Below, in pieces: positions 22,201 to 37,200 of a stretch of 64,000 bases of DNA. The DNA is taken from contig OZ024912.1 in NCBI GenBank assembly GCA_964017125.1, positions 83,572,662 to 83,636,661 on the forward strand, written 5' to 3'. This stretch comes from Flabesymbios commensalis (lineage: Eukaryota > Annelida > Polychaeta > Terebellida > Flabelligeridae). Made by a program: the position numbers and the translations under genes. Below the pieces are notes generated by a model. The model ran no database searches and was not told where the DNA came from. It saw only the letters and a list, made by a program, of their open reading frames with translations. Each line of letters begins with the position of its first letter. Positions within the stretch are counted from its first letter, which is position 1.

Positions 22201-25200
22201 ATAGATATTATCTTATTCTACTAAATAGCGCCGTGACTGCATAGACGATGCTCAATGACGGCAACAGTACATCTCTGCAAAACCAAAGGGCAGTATCTGC
22301 TTACTTATAAAGTGCGCAGATACTGTATTTTTTTTTTTCCACGACAGAGTGGATGTCATCGGATCGGCAGACATCCTGCATAGGCTACATATATATACAC
22401 ACAGATTTTAAAATACCCGTATTTATATTTAGCCGACAAATTTATATTATTTTAATTTATCTATTACAAAGACCATATTTTAATATCGTCGTGCTCAAAT
22501 AAGAACATTCCAAGATGAAATGTGATTGTAAAACATTTGCAGACTAGCCGCATTGTCTAGACACAAGAGGTGTTGGTTGTAGGCCCCTATAGGTGTGGGT
22601 GCAATAACACAGCAGCGCCCCATGAACTACAGCTAACAGATACCACCATTTGCTCAATACCGTATTAGCCGCGGCAGCAGCGGTAGGCGTTAATGTTATC
22701 CCAGCAATATGGACATTCTGAGACCTACATGTATAGAATTTGCGATAGGAGATATAATCAGTGATATCTTGTTATATTTCGTCAACGCATTCTCTCATTC
22801 CAATATGAAAATATCATGTTCAGATTTGTCGTACACAATAGAACACTCCCATATGGAAGGCGATCTTAGATTAAATCATTATTAATATAAATGAACAGGT
22901 CAGGAGTGTGAATTGGTTGCAAACTAACGGGGCCTTTTTATCTGCCCGTGGTTGTCAAAGGTGCCACGCACGTCGGCGGGAATGTGAGACGGGGCTCCCA
23001 GGAAACACGACACATTCACCCAATGCTGGTACAATGTTGTGTCAGCGTCGCAGACGGTGGCCCAACAATGTACCAGCATTGGGTGAACGTCTCTTGTTTG
23101 CTACTAGTTGGAAAGGCACAGTATTGTTGTATCGTGTGTATAGGCCTGCTTACCAAACACGCTGACTGGTCTATGTTTAAAGATATGTTCTACCGCTAGA
23201 GAACTTACCGCTGAACTTACCGCTAGAGAGCTAAAAAATTGTATTAAATTCTACATCTATGTATAATACGAGGTGCCTCTTTGTGACATGAAAAGCTAAG
23301 AAAAAACATCGCATTATACACGGGGATATACGGTAATGTAAAATTTAAGTGTCTCTAGGAGGTAAAGGGTTACTTACCTGAGATGGGGAGGTGAAGACTA
23401 TATTGTTGACCCAGCCGTGAGCGCACTGGTCAAGCAGCTTAGGTAGACAGTAATTATCTCTCATTAAAGCATTGTCAGGGTTTAAACAGATTGTAACAGC
23501 TCCTGTAACACAATATAACTAAATGATTAAATTTACATAAAAAATTTCAAGAACTCTTGTTCACAACATCCTGGATGTCGACTGACATCACATCGCAAAT
23601 CTGCGCATGATTGACTAACCGTCACATCAAAACAAATCCATGTTGTCATTGAACTTATCGGAGAAAACAACAAAATAGTTATCCAGCAAATACCAAGAAA
23701 ATCTGCCAGGACAATAAAATTGAAAAAAAACCCTTTTGGTCTCTTGGTTTGTATAAAAATATTCCAGCTTTGTAAGATTTGAAAAATGGTTATACTTCGC
23801 TAAAGCCCTGCTACTGTGGCCAAGCCTGAGCCTGTGATCACTGATGCGGGAGGGGCTTTACCTCAGCATCTCATAAAAGGCCTATACATGTACAGGCTAC
23901 TATTTATTGTACAATCATCAAATTATGTTTACTTTAAAATGTCATCATTTTGATATATACATATTAACAGATTAATACAAGTTGTTTATTTTTATATACA
24001 CTCTAGTTTCATTGTATATCAAATTTTAGTATAGTTGTTTCAATTATTTCAAAGCATTTGATACTTGTACATATATTTACACCATTTTCTATTGTATAAT
24101 ATTATGCACTGTATAATATAATGTATTGCTTATTTTAATGACTCATAAATCTACACAGACTTTCTTTCGTCAATAAATATCTATCTATCAGTAGAAGTAA
24201 AATTTAACTGGCTCATGTTTTTAGCAATTTCTAATCAATTTCCATTAAATTGCGCAAGCAATAGTTTCAAGTCCTACAGCAATTACACACAAATTTCACA
24301 CAGAAAATATTGTATACATAGGCCTACTTTAAATGTTAATCTCTAAAACATGTAGTAAAGTGATGATTATGACGCCTCCTCTATAAACCCATCAGTTAAC
24401 CCTTTCAGTGCGGGGATCGTGTTTATACGTTAGAATCTGACGTCTACAGACGTCAGATTCTGACGATCGTGTTTATACGTCAGATTCTGACGTATAAACA
24501 CGGTCCCCGCACTGAAAGAACTAAAATATTTACAATGGTCGTAGACCCATAACATAGGTATTCATATGAATCGGAAAGAGCTAACTAAGACATTTATGAT
24601 GATTTCAAATTGAAAAAAAAAAATTCGTCTCCATGGTTTTTATAAAAACACTTCAGCGCTGTAAGGGTAATGTAAGTGATAGAGCCATTTTTGGGCGAAA
24701 ATACAAGGAGTTAGGAGATCGCAGTTCACTCGGGAGACGTGAGACTGCCTATTTATCAAAATTTTGAGTGACAAATCTCAGCAAAATCAATATATTGTAC
24801 GCATCGGTGGATAATACGCACCAAGCCAAAAACGGGCTCAAAAAAGAAAAAAAGTAGCGTACTATACGCCGCGATATACGTTAAGTGTTACCTATGTTGA
24901 GATGTGAGCAAATTTCTTTGTCAGGATGGCAGGTGATGGCTTGTACTACAGACACCGTGTCTGTGAATCTGAAAAACACAGAATAAAACCTACATTATTC
25001 ATTAACCCTTGTCAAATAAGATATCCTGTGTATCTGGACAGCATTATAATTTTAACTCTGATCCTGCTGATCACGACATTTGACGTTTTTGATCTGTTTT
25101 ATTAAACAACCAAATCACTGATATTGGGAATGAAATGTGTGTCTAAACACCAAGATTTGCAAATATTTGTGCTCAAATTAAACAAATATACGAGTAATTT

Positions 25201-28200
25201 TCAGTCACTTGAAGTTGTGGGTCGGGGTAGCGAGACACAACTTCAAGTGGGTGAAAATTTAAATAAATTAACTTAGAAGGATAAGGGCTAAGCATTTGTC
25301 ATTAAAATTTTAACTTTCACAACATAGTGAGGGCATAGTATAAAATTAACACAACAGAAAATACTATCACTCTTTTCAGTTTGGTCTTTAAAGGGGTGAT
25401 CCAGATATTTTACCAATCCCTTTTAGTATTTTTAGTCACTGAAGCAGAATTTCCAGCTTCCAAGTTGAATTGTAGGATCAACAAAACATCTGGCACAAAC
25501 TACCATATATCATCACTTTCAGTGACAATAGATTTGCCTGAAAATATATCCATACAGGGACATAGCAATAGTTAAGTAGTTTTAAGGTATATTCAGGAAG
25601 CCTCACCCAGGTACCACGAGTAGGACTCTCATGGTTTTAGCCGTCACACCTGGCTGCCGTTTCCTGTGAGATCTCCATATAGCGGCCAGTGACGCCTGCA
25701 GCTGATCGGGTGTGAACACATCACTACTGTCAGCAGGCTGCTGAAGCACCGCCCAGTTAGAGCTCTCCCTGGCCAGACGTATCAGACTCTTACATAACAC
25801 GTCTTTACCGCTGCCAGGAAGCCCGCCGAGTACAGTCACCATCAACTAGAATTTAAATAAAAATGAAAAGAATCGGGCTTTAGGTCACCTTTGTGCACAT
25901 ATAGGCTAAATCGGGCAAGGAGAACCTCCTGAGGATGGTGAGATGAATGAGATGACACTGTCCTCCAGACACAGGATTCGAAATTCGAGCCCTGGCGGTC
26001 TGAGGCCGAGCACGCTACCTCTCGGTCACGGAGGCTCTCCACAGTACTGAGTTTCACACGTGGATGGGGAAGAAACATTTTTGTTTCATTCAAACCGCCG
26101 AGATGGGGAACCGAACCCCGAACTCTGGCGTGAAAGGCAGCAGTGCTAACCACTACCCTAGGGCCCCCGCCCAACTAGAATATAAAATGATAGATGCTTA
26201 GTTAATCCAATAATTCAATACTGGAGATGTCAAATTTTCATAAATATAAATATTTGTTGTCATTTGAAGCTACTGTCTCTAGCTGTAGATTGAGTATAAT
26301 GTAGGACAGTTATGTCATATGTGACTTGATCGTATGAGAAAATACAAACATTGTTCATTTTTCATGCGATATGGAAAAAAACCAGCACATGTCCAATGAA
26401 TAAGGTGTTTGCCTAAAGGCTCACACCAGTGCTGTATTTTCCCATATCGCACTCAAATGAACACAGTTTGCATATCCAATACTATATAAGTACTGTAGTA
26501 TATTATATTGTGATGTTGATGCATTAAAAAGTATGAGTAAATGCACTGTGTTTGTTGGTAATATGATAAATTCCCCATCGACCTGGGTTATAATGCCGGG
26601 TTGCCATGGAAATGCGGGTCGGAGAGTGATGGATTATATATCTATGAAACATTACCTCCTCTGTGTCCCCAAAGCTGCCACCATCGTAGCTGAGGCCTTT
26701 CACGGCTAGTAAATGCCGACCAGGTATAGGCTTCTCTGTATGACTACTGTAACTAAAGTGATCCAAAAATCTGAAATAAAGATAAACAAGACTACATAAG
26801 TCCAGGAGCTCCCGCTCCGAATTAGAATTTGATTTAAGCAATTTTGTATAGGGTTATTAATGTAGTCCTAGTCTAGGTCAAAAATCAAGACGCAAGACAA
26901 CTAGGTCTAAGACGCCCAGTCTAAGAGTAAGATAAGAACTAGACAGTCTGTCAGAGATTGCAAACCTCCATTGAAATTAATGATCCTAATCAGTATCCCA
27001 GTAATGGTCTACCTATCTGGCATGGTTTACCCGATATCAGGCCAATCAAGTTAACTAATAGCTGATTTACGGTCATTTTGAATTCGATATAAATTAGTTA
27101 AAAACTTAGGGTGCATACTCCCCCGAAACCTCAAATTTTGTTTTATAGTAATGGACTAACATCTAACACAGTTTGCAAAATATTGGGCATGTGAAAGTAA
27201 ATAATGGCCGATAGGGGGCCATTTTGAATTTGAACGAGTCAGAATTTTTTTAAGATGCATCCTCAGCTGAAATCTTACATTTTATTCTATAGTAATTGTC
27301 TAGCCATCTAGCACGGTTTACCAAATATCGCCCATGTGAAAGTGAATAATGGCCGATAGGAGGCCATTTTGAATTTGATCAAGTCAAAATTTTTCAAGAT
27401 GCATCCTCTCCTGAAATCTCACATTTTGTTTTATAGTAATGGTCTAGCCATCTAGTACGGTTACTAAAAACCGGCTATGTGAAAGTGAATAATGGCCGAT
27501 AGGCGGCCATTTTGAATTTGATCGAGTCAATTTTTTTCAAGATGCATCCTCTCTTGTAATCTCACATTTTGTTTTATAGTAATGGTCCAGCTATCTAACA
27601 CGGTTTACCAAATATCAGCAATGTGCAAGTAAATAGTGGCGATAGGCGGCCATTTTGAATTCGATTGAGTCGAAAGTTTTTAAAAGGCATCCTCTCTCGA
27701 AACGTCACATTTTGTTTTATAGTAATGGTCTAGCTATCTAGCACGGTTTACCTGATATCAGGCCTATCGGGGTAAATAATGCTGATTGTCGGCCATTTTG
27801 AATTCGTAAGTTAAAAATTTTCAGGGTGCATCCTCCCCCGAAAACTCACACTTTGTTTTATAGTAATCAGGTAATGGTCTAGCCATCTAGCACGGTTTAC
27901 CAAATATCAGCCATGTGAAAATGAATAATGGCCGAAAAGGCGGCCATTTAAAATTTGATCAAGTCAGTTTTTTTCAAGATGCATCCTCATCTGAAATCTC
28001 ACATTTTGTTTTACAGTAATGGTCTAGCCATCTAGCACGGTTGACCAAATAACAGCCATGATGTGAAAGTAAATAATGGCCGATAAGCGGCCATTTTGAA
28101 TTTTATAGAGTCAAATTTTTTCAAGATGCATCCTCTCCTGAAATCACACATTTTGTTTTATAGTAATGGTCTAGCCATCTAGCACGGTTTACCAAATAAC

Positions 28201-31200
28201 GGCCATGTGAAAGTGAATAATGGCTGATTGGCGGCCATTTTGAACTTTGACAAAATGATTTTTTTCAAAATACATCCTCTCCTGAAGCCTTACAATTTGT
28301 TTTATAGTAATGGTGTAGATATCTTGAGCGGTTTTCATGATATTCCACAATATCAGGCCTGTCGAGGTGAATAATGGCTGATAGGCGGCCATTTTGAATT
28401 TTATCAACTTCAAATTTTTCAGGATGCATCCTCTCCTGAAACCATGCAATTTATTTGATATTAATGGTGTAGCTATCTTGAGCGGTTTTCATGATATTCC
28501 GCAATATCAGGCCTGTCGAGGTGAATAATGGCCGATAGGCGGCCATTTTTAATTTTATCGACCTGAAATTTTTCAAGATGCATCCTCTCCTGAAACCTCA
28601 CAATTTGTTTTATAGTAATGGTGTAGCTATCTTGAGCGGTTTTCATGATATTCCGCAAAATCTTTCAGTCGGATTTACCGATGTTATAAATTAGGTCAAA
28701 GTGCTGGGTCAACTTCAAGGTCAAGGTCCAAAAACCTGAAAAGGCACAACTAGGGACCTTAGAGAACATGTATGTGCAATATGACTGTCATCGGCCCAGT
28801 ACTTTTCGAGATCTGCTCCGGAAACGAAGTGCGCATCAAAACGTCTAAATAGGTCATAGTTCTGAACCAGAAGTAGGTCAAAGTTCAAATACCCCAAAAG
28901 GCACAACTAGACCCCCTAGGGGTGTTGTGTGTAAAATTTGAAGACAATCAGACAAGTACTTTCAGAAATATGCTCCGGAAACGAATTGTTTACGGACGGC
29001 CCAACGGCTCAACGCCGTCACATCATCATTTTCTCCTCTGCAACCTTGCGTATTGAATTCAGATTAAAAATATTTTAACCTGTCCATTAGCCACATGGAA
29101 GTAACCCACATACCAAAAATTGTTATCCTAGCTTATTTTCTCACAAAGTTATAGGCAAAAGAAGAGGCAAAAAAAAAACGGAGGTAGAATCCATAGCTCC
29201 CTTCGCTCACCTACGGTGACGGCGGGAGCTAATGACACATAACTTGGTACATTCATATGTATATAAATGAAAAACCATTTAAATGATAAATATAGAATGT
29301 CTGAGAATTGATGAAGATAATGATGAAGAATTTATGAAAATATGATAAGAATTAGTGAAGATATGATGGAGAAGTTTTGAAGATATGATTAGGTATTGAT
29401 AAAGATATGATAAGAATTATTAAATATATAATAATAATTCAAGGAGATATGATAAGAACTGATGAAGATATGATAAAAATTTTATAAAGATATGAAGAAT
29501 TGATGAATATATGATAATAATTGATGAGAATAATAATATGACTGACGGTTTTATCTGTGAAGGTGTCAGGTTGGCTCTGTTCTCGGTTGATATCGCAGAT
29601 ATAGACTTGCGCTGTGACGACGTATATTGAGATTGTAGCCTTTGGTGCCTGAAATTAGGCACCAAAATATATTATTAAGAGCAACAGCAATTACTCTCAT
29701 TTTTATTTTCCTTCACAGAGAATAAAAATGTCCTGATTTTACAAAAACAACCAAGTATACCCAGCAAACACGACACATAAACCCAATGTTAGACCAATGT
29801 TGGCACACCGTCTATGACGTCGGCCCAACTTTGGGTCTATGTGTCGTGTTTGCTGGGTAATATCTCAAATAAAAGCTCAGAATGTCTTTTTTTTTTAAAT
29901 TAAATAAGACTTGTGACAAATGTATAAAACAATACAGAATTGTTACATTACCCGGCCATCAATACCACGATCATATTTATTTAAATAACTTGCAATAGAT
30001 AAGCTGTTTAATATGTGACATATTTGAATGAAAACAGTATACTACCCAGTACTTAATTGTCAAAAATGAGTATGGATATAAAAGCACTTCGTTCAGTGAC
30101 TATATTCCAAAACCACAGTGCATATGACTGCAATAATAAGTGGGTATTACACTCAGAGTGAAAAATATAAGAAGTAAAGGTGCAGGTTTATAGTCTGATA
30201 TCAAATCTGAAGACCTATCAGCCGACTTTACATTTTACCCTGTGGTCATTTGTGTGCCATTTCAACTTCACACGGAGCATACAGTCCTGGAGCCATTGCG
30301 GCACATTAAACTATATCTGAGCTACCAGGTACTCATTTAGAAGTCAAGTCATTGAGGGTAAAGTGCTTTGCACGAGTACACTACATTAAAACAATCCTAG
30401 CAAACACGTAACGTTGCACGGGTGATGATTTAGTGTTGGCCAACTGTCTGTGACAGGGGCAGTCGAAAAAGTTTGTAATGTCCCAAAATATGAACATCAT
30501 ATTGATGGGTGGGTAACTTCTCCCTTCGTATTACGACTTTTTGAAGTGGATTTTGTTAGGTGCATGTTTTACGGTTTCAACAAATATTGCATTTGCTTTT
30601 TTTCATTTGTCCTTTGTAAATTTCATGTCAGCTGTATAGTAGGCAATAAATGCTTCCAATTTTCGAAAAGGGAATGAATTTTCTACAAAATTTCTTATGT
30701 CCTGTTCTTTTGTATAATCCAATACGATACTGTGTTCGTAATTTGAGACATTTCTAACTTTTGTGACGGCCCCTCATTCAAATGAGAAAAATAAAGTACT
30801 TACAGTGTTTCTAGATGATCCGGTAGTTCTTCAATCTGCTCTAACACACCATCATCCTCCGCCCACTGTTTCCACTGAGGCAATACCTGGTTGAAATACA
30901 TTAATTATTATCATTCACACATTTTCACACACTGCATCTGAAAAAAATATCTCCAGGCAATTTTATAATATTTTTTCTTATTAACCCTTTCAGTTCAGGA
31001 ATCTTGATGTCACTAGACGTCAAATTGTGAAAGGGTTAAGCATTTAAAATACTTCACATTCTTGGAAAAAATTCCAACAGTCAGTTCATTGTTAGGTGTT
31101 GCAATCTACACTGTGAAGCAATTGCGAAAGGCAGTATCTGTTACAAGTGAGCAGATACATGTACTGCCTTTTTCCTTTGCGTTCTACACCTGGAGATGCT

Positions 31201-34200
31201 TACCTCACCGAAAAGAGCTTTATAAGCTTTAGATTTGGGCATGAAGGCTAAGATGAGCTGACTGGTGGACAAAGCGTAGTGAACAGGCAGGTTCCTCCTC
31301 AGCTCCTCTTTATAATACACGATAAGCAGCACTACCTGGCTTGAAGAATCCTGGAAAAATAACAAAAACGTAAATTAACGCTTGTTCTGCTAGGGCTGAG
31401 TATATACAATATCCCCTGTCAATAATGCAAGTGCTAGGGCTGAGTATATACAATATCCCCTGCCAATAATTCAAGTGCTAGGGCTGAGTATATACAATAT
31501 CCCCTGTCGATAATTCAAGTGCTAGGGCTGAGTATATACAATATCCCCTGTCAATAATTCAAGTGCTTGGGCTGAGTATATACAATATCCCCTGTCAATA
31601 ATTCAAGTGCTAGGGCTGAGTATATACAATATCCCCTGTCAATAATTCAAGTGCTAGGGCTGAGTATATACAATATCCCCTGTCAATAATTCAAGTGCTA
31701 GGGCTGAGTATATACAATATCCCCTGTCAATAATTCAAGTGCTAGGGCTGAGTATATACAATATCCCCTGCCAATAATTCAAGTGCTAGGGCTGAGTATA
31801 TACAATATCCCCTGTCAATAATTCAAGTGCTAGGGCTGAGTATATACAATATCCCCTGTCAATAATTCAAGTGCTAGGGCTGAGTATATACAATATCCCC
31901 TGTCAATAATTCAAGTGCTAGGGCTGAGTATATACAATATCCCCTGCCAATAATTCAAGTGCTAGGGCTGAGTATATACAATATCCCCTGTCAATAATTC
32001 AAGTGCTAGGGCTGAGTATATACAATATCCCCTGCCAATAATTCAAGTTAATAACGTTCACAAAATCATAGCTGTTGGCTTCTGTGTTAATATATTTTGT
32101 GACAGATACCGGTACTCAGTTATTTAAATAATGTGATCTGTCAATAATTAAAAAAATTAAATAGTTTCATTCATTTAAAGCTGGAAATTGTATTAGCAGT
32201 TCCAGCTTCAAATGAATGAAAAATAGATTTCAGAAGTTGTTGTATTCGGTCAACCAATATTTTTTGCCTAATGAATTAGGGCATATTTGTTTAATTACTA
32301 TATTAGTTGATAATTACATGATTTACATGTATGTGTCAAATATCAATGGTCAAAACCATGGCTTACCCCATCATAAAGCTCTATTTTGTGAAGCATATGT
32401 CGTGGTACGATGACTGGGCCACAGTGAGGATGGATGTGTATGAAACCCTCCTCAAACCAGTGAACAACACCTGTAGGGCGAAGAATATGAGAATATATAT
32501 AAATAGAATAACCCTTCTACTTAACCCTTAGAGCGCTGAATTACTTGTATATAAACCATGGAAACCAAAGGGTTTATTTAATTTGAAATCATCATAAATG
32601 TCTGATTCATTTGAATACCTATGTCTTGGGTCTACGACCATTAGAAATATTTTTACTCTTACAGCACGGGGATAGACTTTAGACCTTAGAATCTGACGTC
32701 TACAGACCTCAGATTCTGACGACTAAAGTCCATCCCCGCGCTGTAAGGGTTAACCCTTGCAAGCCTGAATTTACCATTGTCATATTCATTCACTACAAGT
32801 TTGAGAATTGCCATCGCAATTCCCGACTTGTAGTGAATTAAGATGATTTAAAGCAGGTATGAGAATATATATAAATAGAATAACCCTTCTACTTAACCCT
32901 TAGAGCGCTGAATTACTTGTATAGAAACCATGGAAACCAAAGGGTTTATTTAATTTGAAATCATCATAAATGTCTGATTCATTTGAATACCTATGTCTTG
33001 GGTCTATGACCATTAGAAATATTTTTACTCTTACAGCACGGGGATAGACTTTAGACCTTAGAATCTGACGTCTACAGACGTCAGATTCTGACGACTAAAG
33101 TCCATCCCCGCGCTGTAAGGGTTAACCCTTTCAAGCCTGAATTTACCATTGTCATATTCATTCACTACAAGTTTGAGAATTGCCATCGCAATTCCCGACT
33201 TGTAGTGAATTAAGATGATTTAAAGCAGGTAAAAATTAAAGAAAATTGCCATGTATTTGTCATTTGTATCACGGAAATTTTCCTTGTAAAACCCCTCAAT
33301 TGTAGGAAAATGAAGACAGTTTTCAGGGATATAAAATGATGCCTTAATGCATGTGAGGGTAGATTCGATAAAGTAAGTACAATAAACACTCATTTCATTC
33401 ACATGACAGTGATTTAACCTGCTAAGCCTAAGGCCACTGTGTTTTATTTCTCTGTTTTAGATCAGAAAAAAATCAAAATCTAATGAATCTAAAAAAAACA
33501 TTTAAGAAAAAAAAAAACAGTGAACCTATTTTTGGAAGTTAATGAGGGCACCCAAATAAAAAAAAACATTTGACAAATTTTAAGAAGATTTTACGAGGGC
33601 GACGAAATAAAAAAAACTTTTGACCTATTTTAAAAAATGTTAATGAGGGCGACGAAAAAAACAAGCAAAATAAAAACATAGCTGGGAAAATGTTGGAATT
33701 TTTTTTTTATCTCCCGAAATTAACTGTTTTTTTGGAAATCAGCAACAATCTAATGCGCGCGCTGGGCAGTTTTTTTTGGTAATGCACAGCCTAGATCTAA
33801 TGTGTGCGCTCATCTAAAACAGAGAAAAAAAAATAGTGGCCTAAGCATGTTAAAAAACATAAAAATGACTATAGCTGTTAAAGTGATACTCACCATGTAA
33901 TATCTTAGTTGACTGAGGCACGTGTTGAGTTAGGTCTGAGAACATGGCCACAGAATGATCTGTAGAGATCACGTCTCCCAACTTGTCACAGCAATCATCC
34001 TTAATACATCTTTCCAGTACGTTCAGGTAGTTCTTCTCTAAAGGCTACAAGCAACAAAAACCAGAAACCAAATTAACTGCAATAATCTCCAAAAGTTAAC
34101 CCTTTATCAGAACTATAAAACATTTGAAATTTTCTTTAATCCTTTAATCACCGGTGCCGCATATATTCGGGTTTTCATTTTATATTAGCACATTAAGTAC

Positions 34201-37200
34201 CACCTTTTAAACATGTTAAAAATAAAATGTGACATCAATCAGCAATATTTGAAAACAGTTGACCTCCATTTTGTCAAATCTGAATAATTTTCACTAACTT
34301 GAAGTTGTGGCTCGCGTCAGCGAGACACAACTTCAAGTGGGTGAAAATTTAGATTGAATAATTTGGCGGTTAAAGGGTTAATAACAAATTAAATCACATT
34401 TATTGGGTATGTGATAAATTAAATCACATTTATTGGGTATGTGATGTGTGTTTAAACAAGATGGTCTCAAATCAAACAAATATACGTAATTTTCACTCAC
34501 TTGACGTTGTTGGTCGCTGCAGCGAGACACAACTTCAAATGGATGAATATTTAAATTAGATGATTCTTAAGGATTAAAAACAAGAAGAATGTGAGAAAAT
34601 ATTGCTTTGCATCTATTTCTGCACAATGATGGCAATATGGCGGCAGAATGCGGAACAAAGTCAGGTGTATGGCCTTCTCTTATTAAATGACTTCAAGGGT
34701 TCTTTATAGTGGACAGTACCATAGACAGCATTGCACACTCCAGGCCTTTCACTTTTATGAACTGTACATGCACAACCATGATGGTAAATATCCAGCCCAG
34801 CCGGGATTCAAGCCCATGAGTTTCGAGCCACAACCGGACTGGACAAGCCATCAAGGTCGGCAATAAAAACAAGGGTTTACTCACTGGGAAATTCACAAAT
34901 GTAGGAATATAAGATGTCAGAATAAGATATGACCCGTCCAAATGTGTGCTGCCATCTGAAACAAAGACAAAGAAAAAACAACGTCATTAGAAAACAAAGA
35001 CAACTGAGTAGGTAAGTGATATACGTGTATAAAGTATGTGAAAATATCAACCAATAATAAATTATCACACTAAAATAACTTGGTTAGAGACTTTGATAAC
35101 ATGATTATTAGGACTGGCCGGAGTTTGTGTCCTGTCTAGGGGAAAGAGGGGTGCTGTGTGTGGGAAGCGGTTGACATTTCTGCACACCAGTCCTTATGAA
35201 CATGTGGAATATAACGTTTCAGGTCCTTAGGTTAAGTACTTTTGTCTTTAACAAGTATTCAAAAATAATAATATTCACGATTATATTTGTGGTTAAGTCT
35301 ATAATAAGAGCTTAAAGGGTTTTGGTTGGAATAAAGTTGGCCCAGCGTCGCAGACGGTGGCCCAGCATTATTTCACAATTGGGCCAATGTATCTGGGTAG
35401 TGGCCTTCCTGGCCACGGGGGATGAAATTGTCACCCCTATAGCAATTGCCGCAAAGTAACCTATGTATACAGAATGCTGGGTTGTTGTTGGGCCATCGTC
35501 AGACACGTTGGATCAACATTGAAGCAACATTGGTTAGCCGTCCAGTGATTGCTGTAGACGCTGGTGTAGAAAAAACGTGCGTTCGGTCAGTGTTGGAGTG
35601 GTGTTGAGCCAGCGTTGTACACAATTGACCGGCATTGAACCAGCAATGGGCTGTGACTCTGGCCCACCATTGAACAGAAATTGGGTGAGTAGGCCTACAT
35701 CAAGTGTATCGTAGAGACACGTGCAGCATGATGCACTGGCAAGTATCGAATGGATGTTGGCCAGAACCGGCGATGGTGGTGCCCATGAGAAAGACCAATA
35801 CAGTTATCTTTACAAAAGATAGAAGCTGAATTTTTGTCTATAGCACTCATACAGCTTAAAACCAGGCCTCGGAATTCGGGAAATCCTCTTCTAGTTTATA
35901 ATGAATTCCCAGACATGACATAGTGCAGCATTTCCACTACAACAATTAACAGTGTAATTAACAATGTCATTTAGGGGAGTGGCCAAGTGGCCTCCCATAG
36001 GAGGTTGGCTGCTCATAGCAAGTTCTACTGTATTGATATTGGGAATGAAGTGTGTTTAACATCAAGATTTGCAAAGGTTTGGTTTCAAATTAAGCAAATA
36101 TTTGTAATTTTCACCTACTTGAAGTTGTGGGTCACGTTAGCGAGACACAACTTCAAGTGGGTGAAAATTTAAATTACTTAATTTAGCGCTTCTAGGGTTG
36201 AGTTTTCTGACCAGGTTTTAATTAAGCACTTTAAAGGTTGACTTTACTGACCAGGTTTTTGTACGTTGATGGAAGACTCTATAAACGCCTCTGTAAATAT
36301 GACGGATCCCAGGGTGCTGCCCTGATGGTCCAGGCTGGGTATGTCGTACACAGCCACAGACGCTGTCTTCACCTGCGGCAACCACTGTCCCTCCTCTAAT
36401 ACTGTACGGCTGGAAACAGACGTACAAGTATAATATCTAAGACAGTGACAATGAGGTGTTCCTAACAAGGTCGGCCAGCAGGCACTAGATGATGGCCCTA
36501 ATTCTCTAATAGTACTGTATGGCTGGAAACAGACATACAAGTATAATAACTAATATAGTGACATTAAGGTAGTCTTAAATGGGAGAAAAGCATCCCCCCT
36601 TCTCTATTACTGTATGGCTGGAAACAGACATACAAGTATAATAACTAATATAGTGACATTAAGGTAGTCTTTACTAGGAGAAAAGCATTGATCATTCTCT
36701 AATACTGTATGGATGGAAACAGAGTTACAAACATATACAATAAACATATACATATAAACATATACAAACATCATGAAACAATTGGCCTTCCTCCACCGGT
36801 AATTAAGGCTGAAGGTTTGAAACATTGCTACAGATATAGGGTCTGATGTCTACGTGAGGAAAGCCACACTCTGTACAGACTGTACAGCTAGAAGTGCAGT
36901 CATAATGTTTGATAGTATGTAATAGTATGTTTATCAGCCATGGAAAAAAAATCCGTACTTACCAATTAAAATTGTTGAATGCTTCTATTTTGAAGTCAAT
37001 TATATTTCTAGAAGAAGAAGAACATATAGGAGATTGTAAATGTAAAGAATCCATAATTTATCTACATGCTGAATATCAGAGGAGTTGAGTCCCAGTGTTA
37101 TATTTGACAAAAGAACAGTGATTGTTGTCACCTGGTCAGTGCTAAGGTACTAGAATATATGTTAACACTGAGTTTAATGAATATCACTTATCAGAAATAC

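Larger units (their letters stand above)
21840..23371 (+). mobile_element. Family C MITE split by a larger insertion
   Basis: The body, the hairpin (CAATTTGACGTTGTGAGTCG and its inverse) and GGACTTAGCAC lie left of 22036. The last bases GGTAAAGGGTTA follow at 23336-23371. Confidence 0.65.

Noticed and set aside
31389-32048. CRISPR-like array
   Set aside because: The 44 bp units are contiguous with no unique spacers, in an animal intron; it is a minisatellite.
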